From contig NZ_JAFBAR010000072.1 of NCBI RefSeq assembly GCF_019247635.1, forward strand, positions 1 to 46,092: a stretch of 46,092 bases of DNA, in the 5' to 3' direction. This document shows, piece by piece, positions 12,401 through 21,015 of the stretch. Within the stretch, counting starts at the first letter, position 1. Every line of letters starts with the position of its first letter. The position numbers and the translations under genes are program-made. Below the pieces are notes generated by a model. That model worked only from the letters and a program-made list of their open reading frames with translations. It did no database searches and had not been told where the DNA came from. This DNA comes from Mycobacterium sp. GTDB taxonomy: Bacteria; Actinomycetota; Actinomycetes; Mycobacteriales; Mycobacteriaceae.

Positions 12401-13042
12401 CGCACCGATCTCGCTGCCCAGCAGCATGGTGCCGGTGGTCTCGACGGTGACATGGGCGAAGACCGGGATGTGCCGACCGGCTTGCGTCATGGCCCGCCGT
12501 GAGCCCAGCACAGCAGCCTTTAGCTGCAGCAGGTCCTGGCAAGTCTCCACCAGGATCGCGTCGGCGCCGCCGTCCAGCATGCCGAGGGCCGCCTCGGTGT
12601 AAGCGTCGCGAATGACCGCGTACTCGATGTGCCCGAGGGTTGGTAGCTTGGTCCCCGGCCCCATCGACCCCAGCACATAGCGCTTCCGTTCGGAAGTGGC
12701 CAGCTCGTCGGCGACCCGGCGCGCGATCGCGGTGCCCTTCTCCGACAGGTCCCTGATCTTGTCGGCGATGTCGTAGTCGCCCAGGTTGGACAGGTTGCAG
12801 CCGAAGGTGTTGGTCTCCACGGCGTCCGCGCCGGCTTCGAAATAGCCGCGGTGGATCGTTTCCAGCACGTCGGGGCGGGTTTCGTTGAGGATCTCGTTGC
12901 AGCCTTCGAGTCCGCGGAAGTCGTCCAGCGTCAGGTCTGCGGCCTGCAGCTGGGTGCCCATCGCGCCGTCGCCCACCACCACGCGTGCCGCCAAAGTATC
13001 GAGCAGATCCGTGTCGTAGCGATGTTCCTTGGCGGCAGTCAC
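9449..13042 (-). CDS. metH: Cobalamin-dependent methionine synthase MetH
   Basis: Transfers a methyl group from 5-methyltetrahydrofolate to homocysteine through methylcobalamin. All four modules are present in 1197 residues, close to the 1192 of M. tuberculosis. The homocysteine domain (about 1-330) has Zn ligands Cys231 (GLNCATGP), Cys297 and Cys298 (GGCCGTTPAH). The pterin domain (about 345-620) begins VIGERTNANGSKAF. The B12 cap and binding domains (about 640-880) have DVHDIGKN with the cobalt-ligating His747. A C-terminal AdoMet reactivation domain (about 930-1197) has YRGARFAFGYGACPNLEDR. The linker around 885-930 is charged. No cobalamin riboswitch is apparent in the 85-bp gap shared with the divergent PAC2 gene. 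Confidence 0.97.
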   Translation of the reverse strand: MTAAKEHRYDTDLLDTLAARVVVGDGAMGTQLQAADLTLDDFRGLEGCNEILNETRPDVLETIHRGYFEAGADAVETNTFGCNLSNLGDYDIADKIRDLSEKGTAIARRVADELATSERKRYVLGSMGPGTKLPTLGHIEYAVIRDAYTEAALGMLDGGADAILVETCQDLLQLKAAVLGSRRAMTQAGRHIPVFAHVTVETTGTMLLGSEIGAALTAVEPLGVDMIGLNCATGPAEMSEHLRHLSRHARIPVSVMPNAGLPVLGANGAEYPLQPDELAEALGGFIAEFGLSLVGGCCGTTPAHIREVAAAVAEFNDGIRQRGERQVTYEPSVSSLYTAIPFAQDASVLVIGERTNANGSKAFREAMIDEDYQKCLDIAKDQTRDGAHVLDLCVDYVGRDGAVDMNALASRLATSSTLPIMLDSTETAVLRAGLEHLGGRCAINSVNYEDGDGPESRFAKTMELVAEHGAAVVALTIDEEGQARTAEKKVEIAERLIDDITSNWGVDESSILIDTLTFTIATGQEESRKDGIETIEAIRELKRRHPDVQTTLGLSNISFGLNPAARQVLNSVFLHECQEAGLDSAIVHASKIQPMNRIPEEHRKVALDLVYDRRADEYDPLQELMRLFEGVSAASSKESRAAELARLPLFERLAQRIVDGERNGLEADLDDAMAEKPPLAIINENLLAGMKTVGELFGSGQMQLPFVLQSAEVMKTAVAYLEPHMEKSEDDSGKGRIVLATVKGDVHDIGKNLVDIILSNNGYEVVNIGIKQPIANILEVAEDKSADVVGMSGLLVKSTVVMKENLEEMNTRGVAEKFPVLLGGAALTRSYVENDLAEIYEGQVHYARDAFEGLKLMDTIMSVKRGEAPDVDSPEAVAAREKEAERKARHERSKRIAEQRKAVEEPVVVPERSDVAADIEVPAPPFWGSRIVKGLAVADYTGLLDERALFLGQWGLRGQRGGDGPSYEELVETEGRPRLRYWLDRLSTDGVLAHAAVVYGYFPAVSEGDDVVVLTEPSTDAPVRFRFQFPRQQRGRFLCIADFIRSRDLAVKRGEVDVLPFQLVTMGQPIADFANELFASDSYRDYLEVHGIGVQLTEALAEYWHRRIREELKYAGDRAMSAEDPEAVEDYFKLGYRGARFAFGYGACPNLEDRAKMIELLEPDRIGVTLSEELQLHPEQSTDAFVLHHPEAKYFNV

Positions 13043-13127
13043 CCCACAAGGATAGTGGTTCTATGCAAACCGCTCGGCCCGGCGAGCATCTGCGCGGCAG
13101 ACATCCAGGTAGCCGTACCCTAATTCT

Positions 13128-14018
13128 GTGACTCCGTCGCATCGTGAGCCTGAGGGCGATTCAGCCCTGCCCGAACTGCACAACACCGTCGTCGTGGCGG
13201 CGTTTGAGGGCTGGAACGATGCCGGTGACGCGGCAAGCGACGCGCTGGAGCACCTGGACGCCATCTGGGAAGCGGATCCGATCATCGAGATCGACGACGA
13301 GGCCTACTACGACTACCAGGTCAATCGCCCGGTGATCCGCCAGGTCGACGGGGTGACGCGGGAGCTGGTGTGGCCGGCGATGCGGATCTCGCACTGCCGC
13401 CCCCCGGGCAGCGACCGGGACGTCGTGCTGATGCACGGTGTGGAGCCGAATATGAAGTGGCGCACATTCTGCGCCGAGTTGCTGGCCATCGCCGACAAAC
13501 TCGCCGTCGACACCGTTGTGATCCTGGGGGCACTGCTGGCGGACACCCCACACACCCGCCCGGTCCCGGTCTCGGGTGCGGCCTACTCCCCCGAGTCGGC
13601 GCGGCGGTTCGGCCTGGAGGAAACCCGTTACGAGGGCCCGACCGGGATCGCCGGGGTGTTCCAGGATGCCTGTGTGGCCGCCGGGATTCCGGCGGTCACG
13701 TTCTGGGCGGCGGTCCCCCATTACGTGTCGCACCCGCCGAACCCCAAGGCCACGGTGGCATTGCTGCGCCGCGTGGAAGACGTGCTCGACATCGAAGTCC
13801 CGTTGGCCGACCTCCCGGCTCAGGCCGAGGAGTGGGAGCAGGCGATCACCGAGATGACGTCCGAGGACGACGACCTGGCCGAATACGTGCAGTCGCTGGA
13901 GCAGCGCGGCGACGCCGAGGTCGACATGAATGAGGCGCTGGGCAAGATCGACGGCGACGCGCTGGCCGCCGAGTTCGAGCGGTACCTGCGACGGCGCCGT
14001 CCGGGATTCGGGCGCTAG
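13128..14018 (+). CDS. PAC2 family protein (Rv2125-like)
   Basis: A 296-residue member of the PAC2 family, related to archaeal/eukaryotic proteasome-assembly chaperones and widespread in actinobacteria. It shows FEGWNDAGDAASDALEHL at about 26-43, the DDEAYYDYQVNRP segment, LMHGVEPNMKWRTF, and the loop LGALLADTPHTRPVPVSG. The mycobacterial role is not firmly known; a link to the proteasome/Pup system is plausible because this locus lies close to that cluster in M. tuberculosis. The start is the GTG at 13128, divergent from metH with an 85-bp shared promoter region. The 3' end is directly followed by the stub of a truncated SDR gene. Confidence 0.9.
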   Translation: MTPSHREPEGDSALPELHNTVVVAAFEGWNDAGDAASDALEHLDAIWEADPIIEIDDEAYYDYQVNRPVIRQVDGVTRELVWPAMRISHCRPPGSDRDVVLMHGVEPNMKWRTFCAELLAIADKLAVDTVVILGALLADTPHTRPVPVSGAAYSPESARRFGLEETRYEGPTGIAGVFQDACVAAGIPAVTFWAAVPHYVSHPPNPKATVALLRRVEDVLDIEVPLADLPAQAEEWEQAITEMTSEDDDLAEYVQSLEQRGDAEVDMNEALGKIDGDALAAEFERYLRRRRPGFGR

Positions 14019-14193
14019 GACTTGTCCAGGCCTTGGGTGTAGCCAGCGCGTCCAACCCCGCCTTGTCGACATCGGTCAGCAGGAGCTTGGCGCCCTTGTT
14101 ACGCAGCCGCCGGGCGACCTCGGCGCCGATGCCCCGCGCACCGCCCGTGAGGAAGACGACTTTGCCCTGCAGCTGTCCTTGGAGCTGAGTCAT
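14019..14193 (-). pseudogene. Truncated short-chain dehydrogenase (Rv2129c-like N-terminus)
   Basis: Only about the first 50 codons of a classical SDR survive. The ATG at 14193 overlaps the mshC stop as ATGA. Then comes the Rossmann motif KVVFLTGGARGIGAEVARRL with its TGxxxGIG, and the strand KLLLTDVDKAGLDALA. Beyond about 14042 the similarity ends and the frame reads antisense through the PAC2 gene. A second, shifted frame ends GYTQGLDKS-stop at 14017-14019 and could be the original C-terminus after an internal deletion. The catalytic Ser, Tyr and Lys are gone, so the product cannot be an active dehydrogenase. The coupled mshC-SDR order is as in M. tuberculosis Rv2130c-Rv2129c. Confidence 0.75.
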
Positions 14194-15428
14194 TGCGCGT
14201 CCACTCCCATCAGCGCATCCACCGCGGTTGCCACCGACTTCGGTGCCGCCGCGTCGTGGCCACCGTACTCCAGTGCGTCGGTCACCCAACCATCCAGTGC
14301 GGCAATCGCTTTGGGGGTGTCGAGATCATCGGCTAGATACTGGCGTACCCGGGCGATTACGTCGGCGGCGTCGGGACCGGCGGGCAGCGCGGCCGCGGCG
14401 CGCCAGCGCTGCAGCCGGGCCATTGCCTCGTCGAGCACTTGCTGGCTCCAAAAACGATCGGCGCGGTAATGCCCGGCCAGTAGACCCAGCCGAACGGCCG
14501 ACGGATCTACGCCCTGGGAGCGCAACGCCGATACGAGCACCAGGTTGCCGCGGCTCTTCGACATCTTGTGCCCGTCCCAGCCGATCATCCCGGCGTGTAC
14601 GTAGTGGCGCGCGAAACGCCTTTCGCCGCTGACACATTCGGCGTGCGCGGCGGTGAACTCGTGGTGCGGGAAAATCAGGTCGCTGCCCCCGCCCTGGATG
14701 TCCAGTCCGCTACCGATGCGGCTGAGCGCGATCGCCGCGCACTCGACGTGCCATCCCGGCCGGCCGGGACCGAAAGGCGATGGCCAACTGGGCTCGCCGG
14801 GCCTTGCGGCGCGCCACAGCAGCGCGTCGAGTTCGTCGGTCTTGCCGCGGCGTTGGGGGTCGCCACCCCGCTCGCCAAATAGCCGCAACATGGTCTCGCG
14901 GTCGTACCCCGACTGGTAGCCGAATTGCGGCGTGGCGTCGGCCCGGTAGTAGATGTCCTGATACTCGTCGTCGACGACGTAGGCGGCCCCGGAGGCCAAC
15001 ATTTTTTCGACGAGCTCAACCATTTCGGCGATCGCCGCGCTGGCCGCGATGTATTCACGGGGCGGCAGCACCCGCAGCGCTGCCATGTCCTGGCGGAACA
15101 ACGCGACCTCGTTATCGGCGAGGTCGCGCCAGCTGACGCCGTCGCGGTCGGCGCGCTCGAACAATGGATCATCGACGTCGGTGACATTCTGCACGTAATG
15201 CACATCGTGACCGAGGTCCAGCCACAGCCGGTGGATCAGGTCGAACGCGAGATACGTTGCGGCGTGGCCCAGATGGGTGGCGTCGTAGGGTGTGATGCCG
15301 CAGACATACATAGTGGCGGTGCGGCCCGGGGCCACCGGACGCACCTGGCGGTCGGCGGTGTCGTAGAGCCGTAGCTCCGGGCCGCGGCCCGACAGAGCCG
15401 GAACCGGTGCGACGGACCACGACTGCAT
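14190..15428 (-). CDS. mshC: Cysteine:glucosaminyl-inositol ligase MshC
   Basis: ATP-dependent ligase that joins L-cysteine to GlcN-Ins, the third step of mycothiol synthesis. The 412 residues (414 in M. tuberculosis) follow the cysteinyl-tRNA synthetase catalytic fold but stop short of the anticodon-binding domain. Visible are the Zn/Cys site [16 protein letters not shown] with its HIGH-type motif, the [10 protein letters not shown] zinc ligand region, the [11 protein letters not shown] histidines, and the activation loop HKMSKSRG. I start at the ATG at 15428 ([18 protein letters not shown]), as in other mycobacteria. The upstream open frame to 15476 is not conserved. The stop overlaps the truncated SDR start as ATGA. 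Confidence 0.96.
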   Translation of the reverse strand: MQSWSVAPVPALSGRGPELRLYDTADRQVRPVAPGRTATMYVCGITPYDATHLGHAATYLAFDLIHRLWLDLGHDVHYVQNVTDVDDPLFERADRDGVSWRDLADNEVALFRQDMAALRVLPPREYIAASAAIAEMVELVEKMLASGAAYVVDDEYQDIYYRADATPQFGYQSGYDRETMLRLFGERGGDPQRRGKTDELDALLWRAARPGEPSWPSPFGPGRPGWHVECAAIALSRIGSGLDIQGGGSDLIFPHHEFTAAHAECVSGERRFARHYVHAGMIGWDGHKMSKSRGNLVLVSALRSQGVDPSAVRLGLLAGHYRADRFWSQQVLDEAMARLQRWRAAAALPAGPDAADVIARVRQYLADDLDTPKAIAALDGWVTDALEYGGHDAAAPKSVATAVDALMGVDAQ

Positions 15429-15550
15429 GTGCACGACTCTAGGCGTGGCGATCCGGGCGGTCCCAGCAGCCCGCATAGCGGGCGGAGGAGGAGCCGGGCA
15501 GGCGGGGTGAAGCCTGGCGACCCGCGGACGGCCGCCGACCTTCGTCGGTG

Positions 15551-17488
15551 CTAGCCGCCGTTGCCGCCGTTGCCGCCGGTGGCGCTGCCCGCGGTCTCGC
15601 TTACGGCGGCGCCCCCACCTCCACCGCCGCCGGTGCCCGCGCTGCCGCCGGTGCCAACGTTGACGGTGCCCCCGGCGGCGGAACCGCCGCCGTCTTGGCC
15701 GGCTTTGCCGCCGGCGCCCCCACCGCCGCCGCTGACACCGCCCGTGGCGACGGTTTCGGCGCTGCCGCCGTTGCCGCCGCCGCCGGCGGTGCCGCCGCTG
15801 ATACCGCCCCCGCCGCCGCCACCCCCACCGGCCGCGTCGGTGCCGTTGGCGGCGCCGTCGACCTGGCCACCGGCCCCGACGTGGCCGCCCCCGGTGCCGC
15901 CGCCGGAACCGCCGCTCCCGCCGCTGTGGGTCCCGGTGGTGCCAGTGCTGGCGGCGGAGCCCCCGCCGCCACCACCGCCGGGGCCGCCAGTGGCGCCGGC
16001 GGCACCGCCGCCTAGGCCCTGGCCGCCGCCGACGCCCGCGCCGACGTTGGTGTTGTTGAAGAAGACACTGGCATCACCACCGTTGCCGCCGTTGCCGCCG
16101 GTCCCGCCGGCGCCGGTGGTGCCGTTGCCACCGGACCCGCCGCCACCACCACCGCCGCCGGTGGCGACAGCGGTGCTCTCGCCGCTACCGCCGTCGCCGC
16201 CGGTGCCGCCATGGCCGCCGGTGATTCCGTTACCGCCGGTGCCGCCGGCGCCGCCGCCGCCACCGGTGTTGGTGCCACCGATGCCGCTTTCGCCACTGCT
16301 GCCGCCGCTACCGCCGTTACCGCCGTTGCCGCCGACGCCCGCGGTGCCCGTGACGCCGCCGACGCCGCCGACACCGGCGCTGCCACCCAGGCCACCGTCA
16401 CCGCCTTTGCCGCCGGAGCCACCGGAGCCGCCGGCGCCGCTATTGGGGCTGTAACCGTCACCACCGTGGTTGCCCTGGCCACCGGCGCCCCCGCCGCCGC
16501 CGTTGCCGTTGGCGCCGGTGGCTCCCGCCTGGCCCAACAATGCTGAGCCGTGGCCGCCAGCCCCGCCGCCACCGCCGTTGCCGCCGTTTCCTCCGTCCCC
16601 GCCGTCGCCGCCGCCCACGCCGTTGATGCTGCCGCTGGTGCCGTCTGCGCCGGCGGTGCCGCCCTGGGCCGCCCCGCCGGTGCCGCCGACGCCGCCCGCG
16701 CCGCCGGCACCGCCGTTGCCATACAACAGCCCGCCGTTGCCGCCGGCCCCGGCGTTGCCACCGGTGCCGCCGGTGCCGCCGTTGCCGCCGTTGAGGCCGA
16801 CGTGCACCAATTGCGAGGTGACGCCGTTGCCGCCGGCCCCACCGACCCCGCCCTGTCCGCCGTTGCCGATCAGCAGCCCGGCGTTGCCGCCAATGCCGCC
16901 GGCCCCGCCGTTGCTACCGTTGGGGCCCGCGGCACCCGGCGAACCGGGGACGCCCGCCCCCCCGGCACCACCCTGGCCGCCGTCACCGAACAGCCAGGCG
17001 TTACCGCCTTTGCCGCCGGGCTGTCCCGGCGCCCCCGAACCGCCCTGCCCGCCGTTGCCGAATAACAACCCGCCCGGCCCACCGGCCTGCCCGGTGCCCG
17101 GCGCCCCATCGGTACCGTTGCCGATCAACGGCGTCCCCAACAACGCATTAGTGGGCGCATTGATCACCCCCAACACGTCCTGCTCCACGGTCTGCAGCGG
17201 CGACACGCTCTGGGCCTCGGTGTCCGCATAGGCACCCCCGGCGGCGTTCAGCCCCTGCACGAACTGGCCCTCAAACGCTGCCGCCGCAGCGCCCAGCGCC
17301 TGAAAGTCCTGCCCATGTTCAGAGAACAGCGACGCGATCACCGCCGACACCTCATCACCGGCGGCGGCCACGATCGCGGTGGTCGGAACCGCCGCCGCCA
17401 CACGCGCGGCACTCAGCGCCGAGCCGATGCCCGCCAGATCTGTTGCCGCCGAGGCGAAAGACTGCGGGACCGCCACCAAATACGACAT
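15551..17488 (-). CDS. PE_PGRS family protein
   Basis: A 645-residue PE_PGRS protein. The PE domain (about 1-93) begins [20 protein letters not shown] and carries the type VII secretion signal YxxxE at Tyr87-Glu91. A linker with [15 protein letters not shown] leads into about 520 residues of GGxGG repeats rich in Gly, Ala, Asn and Ser, ending NGGNGG with no separate C-terminal domain. Export through ESX-5 to the cell surface is usual for the family. An in-frame ATG lies two codons upstream (17494), but AGGAG sits 7 nt before the ATG at 17488. The gene lies between mshC and cysQ, where I recall none in M. tuberculosis. The repeat region creates long open frames on both strands that are not genes. 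Confidence 0.93.
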   Translation of the reverse strand: MSYLVAVPQSFASAATDLAGIGSALSAARVAAAVPTTAIVAAAGDEVSAVIASLFSEHGQDFQALGAAAAAFEGQFVQGLNAAGGAYADTEAQSVSPLQTVEQDVLGVINAPTNALLGTPLIGNGTDGAPGTGQAGGPGGLLFGNGGQGGSGAPGQPGGKGGNAWLFGDGGQGGAGGAGVPGSPGAAGPNGSNGGAGGIGGNAGLLIGNGGQGGVGGAGGNGVTSQLVHVGLNGGNGGTGGTGGNAGAGGNGGLLYGNGGAGGAGGVGGTGGAAQGGTAGADGTSGSINGVGGGDGGDGGNGGNGGGGGAGGHGSALLGQAGATGANGNGGGGGAGGQGNHGGDGYSPNSGAGGSGGSGGKGGDGGLGGSAGVGGVGGVTGTAGVGGNGGNGGSGGSSGESGIGGTNTGGGGGAGGTGGNGITGGHGGTGGDGGSGESTAVATGGGGGGGGSGGNGTTGAGGTGGNGGNGGDASVFFNNTNVGAGVGGGQGLGGGAAGATGGPGGGGGGGSAASTGTTGTHSGGSGGSGGGTGGGHVGAGGQVDGAANGTDAAGGGGGGGGGISGGTAGGGGNGGSAETVATGGVSGGGGGAGGKAGQDGGGSAAGGTVNVGTGGSAGTGGGGGGGAAVSETAGSATGGNGGNGG

Positions 17489-17720
17489 CGTCATTCTCCT
17501 GTCAGGTCATCGTTAACCCAGCCACGTCCCGACATGACGAATGTGCACACGATACGCCGATTCCCGCTGCCCGTCGCGGCCGCCGACACCCGGTCGCGAC
17601 GGCCCCGCACGACGACTTCGCGTGCCAGCCAAATTCGGCAGAATCACACAACGGTGCCAACGCCGCTGGGGCAATGGTGATGTCCGCAAAGGGACCGCAA
17701 TTCGGACCTGAGCCCAGAGA

Positions 17721-18521
17721 TCAGCGCCTCGCTTGTCGAATCGCGTCGAGCAGGACAGGTGCCAACTCGGCGCGGCACATGAGAAAGTCGGGCAGGTACG
17801 GGTCGGGCTGGTTGTAGTGCAGCGGCGAACCGTCGAGCCGCGACGCGTGCAGGCCGGCGGCCAGGATCACTCCGGCCGGCGCCGCCGAATCCCATTCCCA
17901 TTGGCCACCCGCGTGTACGTAGGCGTCGACCTGGCCATCGATCACCGCCATCGCCTTGGCACCCGCTGAGCCGATCGGCACCAATTCGATGGCCACCGTC
18001 CGGCGTATCCAGTGCAGGACCGCCGGGGGTCGGGTGGCGCTGACGGCCACCCGGACCACGTCGGGAACGCCGGCGGGCACAGCGTCTGTCGTGACTGTAT
18101 CGCTGCGGTACACCACATTTCCGCGCGCGGGCAGCGCCACCGCGGCATCGGTGATCTCGGGCCTGTTGCTGTTTGGCTCGCCGCCCGGACGTTGCCAAAG
18201 CGCGATGTGTACCGCCCAGTCGTCGCGTCCCTGTGTCGAGAATTCACGGGTGCCATCCAACGGGTCGACGATCCAGACCCGGTCGGAATTCAGCCGCACC
18301 AGATCGTCGTAGGCTTCCTCGCTGAGCACCGCGTCATCCGGCCGCTCGGCCCGTAGTCGCCGCAGCAGGAGTTCGTTGGCATAAAAATCACCCGCGTCGC
18401 CGAGCGCCCAGGGATGACCGAAGCCCACCTCGTCGCGTACTTGCAGCAGCAGTTTCCCGGCGTCAACGGCGAGATCAGCGGCCAGCGCCGCATCAGTCAC
18501 GTCGTCTGCGTCCGGATTCAT
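17721..18521 (-). CDS. cysQ: 3'-phosphoadenosine 5'-phosphate phosphatase CysQ
   Basis: A 266-residue member of the lithium-sensitive, Mg2+-dependent inositol-monophosphatase-like family. It removes the 3' phosphate of PAP/PAPS and so controls sulfate assimilation and sulfation, and it also accepts fructose-1,6-bisphosphate or inositol phosphates. Metal ligands are seen in SEEAYDD (Glu68, Glu69), in the family signature DPLDGTREF (from Asp86) and in [10 protein letters not shown] (Asp211). The length matches Rv2131c (267). The ATG at 18521 is the first start, with a clean upstream gap. It probably has its own promoter in the 176 bp before it, because the next minus-strand gene ends at 18698. 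Confidence 0.95.
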   Translation of the reverse strand: MNPDADDVTDAALAADLAVDAGKLLLQVRDEVGFGHPWALGDAGDFYANELLLRRLRAERPDDAVLSEEAYDDLVRLNSDRVWIVDPLDGTREFSTQGRDDWAVHIALWQRPGGEPNSNRPEITDAAVALPARGNVVYRSDTVTTDAVPAGVPDVVRVAVSATRPPAVLHWIRRTVAIELVPIGSAGAKAMAVIDGQVDAYVHAGGQWEWDSAAPAGVILAAGLHASRLDGSPLHYNQPDPYLPDFLMCRAELAPVLLDAIRQARR

Positions 18522-18697
18522 CGGTTAAGTATCGCCGACAGTGACCAACTGGACTGACTCTGGGGACGATGCGCATCATGATGCACAGAGATCGACCACT
18601 CCCACATCGCCGACACGACCGAGACTTTGGACGGTCCGCTGTACGCAACTGATTTCGCCCGATTCGAAGGTCTGCGCTGGGAGAGTTGTTATGGCCC

Positions 18698-19513
18698 TCA
18701 GAAAGCCGGCCAGGGTATGGGACGGTGCCGGTTCGGCCCGGGCATCACCGGATTGTCCAGCAGCGCGACCACGCGCCGGCGCAGCGCCCTGATTTCCGCA
18801 CGGCTGATCTGCCCGGCCAGCTCGTCGGCCAGCGGGCCCCCAAGGCCATCGGCGAGCACGGCCACGGCTTTTAGCGTCGGGTCGTCGATCGGCTTGCCGG
18901 CCCACCCCCACAGCACCGTGCGCAGTTTGTCCTCCACGTGCAGGCAAACACCGTGGTCAACGCCGTAGACGTTGCCGTCGAGCCCGGAGAGGATGTGGCC
19001 GCCCTTGCGGTCGGCGTTGTTGACCAACACGTCGAACACCGCCATCCGCCGGAGCGCGATGTCGTCGGCATGCATCAGGATCACCTCGTCGCCGGCGTAG
19101 TCGTGAGCGCGCAGCACCGGCAGATAGCCCGGCCGCGGCTTGCCCGCAGGAAACAGGTCGACCAAGTCGGGGCCCGGTGCGGGATCGGAATCCACCGCAT
19201 CACCGGGCTGCCGTATCCACAGCTGCAACATGCCCGGCCCTGCCGGTCCATCACGAATGATGGTGTACGGCACAATATTCCAGCCCAACCATGACGACAC
19301 CAGGTATGTACCGAGTTCGCGGCCGGCCAGGGTGCCGTCGGGAAAATCCCACAGCGGCTGCTCGCCGGCGACGGGCTTGTATACGCAATGCACGCTGTCT
19401 TCGCCCAGCGTGGCCTCACACAGGAAGGTGGCGTTACTGGCCGAGCGGATGCGTCCGAGGACCGTCAGCTCGCCGTCCCGCAGCACCTCACGTTCGTCAT
19501 CCGTCGGAGTCAT
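18698..19513 (-). CDS. SCO1664-family kinase-fold protein (Rv2133c-like)
   Basis: A 271-residue cytoplasmic protein of the actinobacterial SCO1664 family, distantly related to the PI3/PI4-kinase fold. Kinase-like elements are the lysine-bearing strand CVYKPVAGEQPLWDFP at about 44-59, the catalytic-loop-like VFDVLVNNADRKGGHIL, and YGVDHGVCLH in the position of the metal-binding DxG/DH motif. The substrate and activity are not known. The start overlaps the end of the DUF3090 gene by 17 nt, and in actinobacteria these two genes usually travel with the histidine phosphatase upstream, so one functional unit is likely. Confidence 0.86.
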   Translation of the reverse strand: MTPTDDEREVLRDGELTVLGRIRSASNATFLCEATLGEDSVHCVYKPVAGEQPLWDFPDGTLAGRELGTYLVSSWLGWNIVPYTIIRDGPAGPGMLQLWIRQPGDAVDSDPAPGPDLVDLFPAGKPRPGYLPVLRAHDYAGDEVILMHADDIALRRMAVFDVLVNNADRKGGHILSGLDGNVYGVDHGVCLHVEDKLRTVLWGWAGKPIDDPTLKAVAVLADGLGGPLADELAGQISRAEIRALRRRVVALLDNPVMPGPNRHRPIPWPAF

Positions 19514-20084
19514 CGCTGGGCCCGGACAGCAGGCTGCGCTTGTAACCGTTGGTGCGCGCGCAGACGTGGCCCTCGGGGTCGAGCGGTTCGTCGCACAGCG
19601 GGCAGGGCGGACGGCCCGCCGAGATGACGCGGTTGGAACGAGTGGCGAACTGCCGCGCCGACTCTGGCGTCAGGAAAACCCGAACCGCGTCGGGCCCCTC
19701 CTCCGTGTCGTCGAGCACGACGGACGCGTCAAACTCGGCATCGGTGACCGCCAGCAACTCGACCACGACGGTCTGCGCCTCCGAATCCCAGCCCAGACCC
19801 ATAGTCCCAACCCGAAATTCGGCATCGACCGGAGTGATCAGCGGGCTGAGGTCATCGACTTCGGTGGGTTCGGGCGGTACGGGCGTACCAAACCTGCGAT
19901 TCACCTCCACCAAAAGCGCGCCAATACGCTCAGCGAGCACCGCAACCTGCTGCTTTTCCAGCACCACGGACACCACCCTGGCGTCGTGCACCGCCTGGAT
20001 GTAGAAAGTGCGATTTCCGGGCTGGCCAACGGTCCCGGCCACGAAGCGGTCGGGTGTGCGGAAAACATGAATTGCGCGGGCCAT
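19497..20084 (-). CDS. DUF3090 family protein (Rv2134c-like)
   Basis: A 195-residue protein, the same length I remember for Rv2134c. It begins MARAIHVFRTPDRFVAGTVG. The C-terminus has a small zinc-ribbon-like CPLCDEPLDPEGHVC (three Cys and a His), which suggests metal binding. No enzymatic function is established. The start at 20084 was preferred to the open frame to 20195 because it matches the family N-terminus. It is the middle member of the phosphatase-DUF3090-SCO1664 trio, with a 138-bp gap upstream and a 17-nt overlap downstream. Confidence 0.88.
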   Translation of the reverse strand: MARAIHVFRTPDRFVAGTVGQPGNRTFYIQAVHDARVVSVVLEKQQVAVLAERIGALLVEVNRRFGTPVPPEPTEVDDLSPLITPVDAEFRVGTMGLGWDSEAQTVVVELLAVTDAEFDASVVLDDTEEGPDAVRVFLTPESARQFATRSNRVISAGRPPCPLCDEPLDPEGHVCARTNGYKRSLLSGPSDDSDG

Positions 20085-20174
20085 GGCATCTCCAAAATAC
20101 CGTGCGGTCGGCGTCGCCGTGGATCCGTGGCCGCACGGATGCCGCGCGAAGGTGCACGGAATGTCGGAGATTCT

Positions 20175-20204
20175 CGGCGTGTCGTGTACAGGCACGCACG
20201 CTCG
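20175..20204 (-). repeat. 30-nt interspersed motif, copy B
   Basis: CGGCGTGTCGTGTACAGGCA followed by CGCACGCTCG. It matches copy A at 9404-9433 at 26 of 30 positions. It lies 91-120 bp upstream of the DUF3090 gene start on the minus strand, a position comparable to copy A before hisE. Confidence 0.55.
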
Positions 20205-20222
20205 GCCAGGGGGGTCAGCGGG

Positions 20223-20927
20223 CTAATCGCGGGAGCCGCCGACGACGGCATCCCCGGAGGGCGGCTGTTCCTTCGCCGCCTCAGCCTTCGGGGGTGCCGC
20301 ACGCAAGGCTGCCGACAATCGCGGGCCGGTGTGGTTGACGTGCAACACGAACGGCCGCAGCTGGGTGTAGCGAATGACGCTGACCGACGCCGGGTCGACG
20401 TTGACGCGCTGAAAGCTATCCAGGTGCATGCCGTACGCGTCGGCGATCAACGACTTGATCACGTCCCCGTGGCTGCACGCCAACCACAGCGCGTCCCCGC
20501 CGTGCTCCTCGGCCAGCCTGCGGTCGTGCTCGCGCACGGCGCCCACCGCCCGAGCCTGAACCTGCGCCAAACCCTCACCGCCAGGAAATACGGCCGCGCT
20601 GGGATGGGCATGGACCACCCTCCACAAGGGCTCGTTGGCCAGCTCGCCCATTTTGCGGCCGGTCCACTCTCCGTAGTCGACCTCGGCGAGCCGCTCGTCG
20701 ATGATGGGGTCCAGGAACAGAGCTGCGGTCAGCGGTTCGACGGTGCGCCGGCAGCGCAGCAGCGGTGAGCACACCGCCGCGCGGATAGGCAGGTCGGCGA
20801 GCCGGTCGATCAGCCCTGCGGCCTGCTCGCGCCCCTTGTCGTCGAGGTCGACGCCCTCGGACCGGCCGGCCAGAACGCCCGCGGTGTTAGAGGTCGACCG
20901 GCCGTGCCGCAGCAGAATGACGGTCAT
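20223..20927 (-). CDS. Histidine phosphatase superfamily protein (Rv2135c-like)
   Basis: A 234-residue branch 1 histidine phosphatase (phosphoglycerate-mutase fold) of the MSMEG_4193 type. The phosphorylated histidine is in LLRHGRSTSN at about 5-14. The second-shell residues are Arg in SPLLRCRRT, Glu in VDYGEWTG, and the second His in ACSHGDVIK. M. tuberculosis Rv2135c is reported as an acid phosphatase; the substrate here is unknown. A Pro/Ala-rich tail of about 30 residues follows the domain. The ATG at 20927 overlaps the stop of the uppP stub as ATGA, preserving the old translational coupling even though uppP itself is deleted. Confidence 0.9.
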   Translation of the reverse strand: MTVILLRHGRSTSNTAGVLAGRSEGVDLDDKGREQAAGLIDRLADLPIRAAVCSPLLRCRRTVEPLTAALFLDPIIDERLAEVDYGEWTGRKMGELANEPLWRVVHAHPSAAVFPGGEGLAQVQARAVGAVREHDRRLAEEHGGDALWLACSHGDVIKSLIADAYGMHLDSFQRVNVDPASVSVIRYTQLRPFVLHVNHTGPRLSAALRAAPPKAEAAKEQPPSGDAVVGGSRD

Positions 20928-21015
20928 AGCACGGCGGCCATCCTGGTCGCGAACAGAATCAGTACCGCGGACACGACGACGACCGTACCTGTTACGGCCG
21001 GCGGCGGTGACTTAG
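20924..21015 (-). pseudogene. uppP: 3' stub of deleted undecaprenyl-diphosphatase gene
   Basis: About 30 codons remain, reading roughly AKSPPPAVTGTVVVV and continuing with SAVLILFATRMAAVL. This is one hydrophobic helix that fits the last membrane span of UppP/BacA. It ends in TGA overlapping the next gene's ATG. In M. tuberculosis uppP (Rv2136c) lies exactly here, between Rv2135c and Rv2137c, and is about 276 residues long; the other 240 or so residues are missing. The 5' boundary is marked by a perfect 12-bp tandem duplication. Assignment rests on position, coupling and membrane character, not on an alignment. Confidence 0.6.

Noticed and set aside
13043..13127. Possible cobalamin riboswitch before metH
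   Set aside because: Only 85 bp separate metH from the divergent gene. The roughly 200-nt B12 riboswitch cannot fit and no B12-box is seen.
15548..17231. Several long plus-strand frames rich in Pro or Ala opposite the PE_PGRS gene
   Set aside because: The GGxGG codon repeats produce open Pro/Ala frames on the other strand automatically; none has a start context or known domain.
15551..17488. Tandem GGC-rich units mistaken for a CRISPR or satellite array
   Set aside because: The period follows codons of the PGRS repeats in one open frame; there are no constant repeats with unique spacers.
18522..18697. A small gene between cysQ and the SCO1664-like gene, where M. tuberculosis has Rv2132
   Set aside because: The plus-strand frame at 18541 has no family resemblance and runs into antisense of the next gene, so I see no Rv2132 equivalent.
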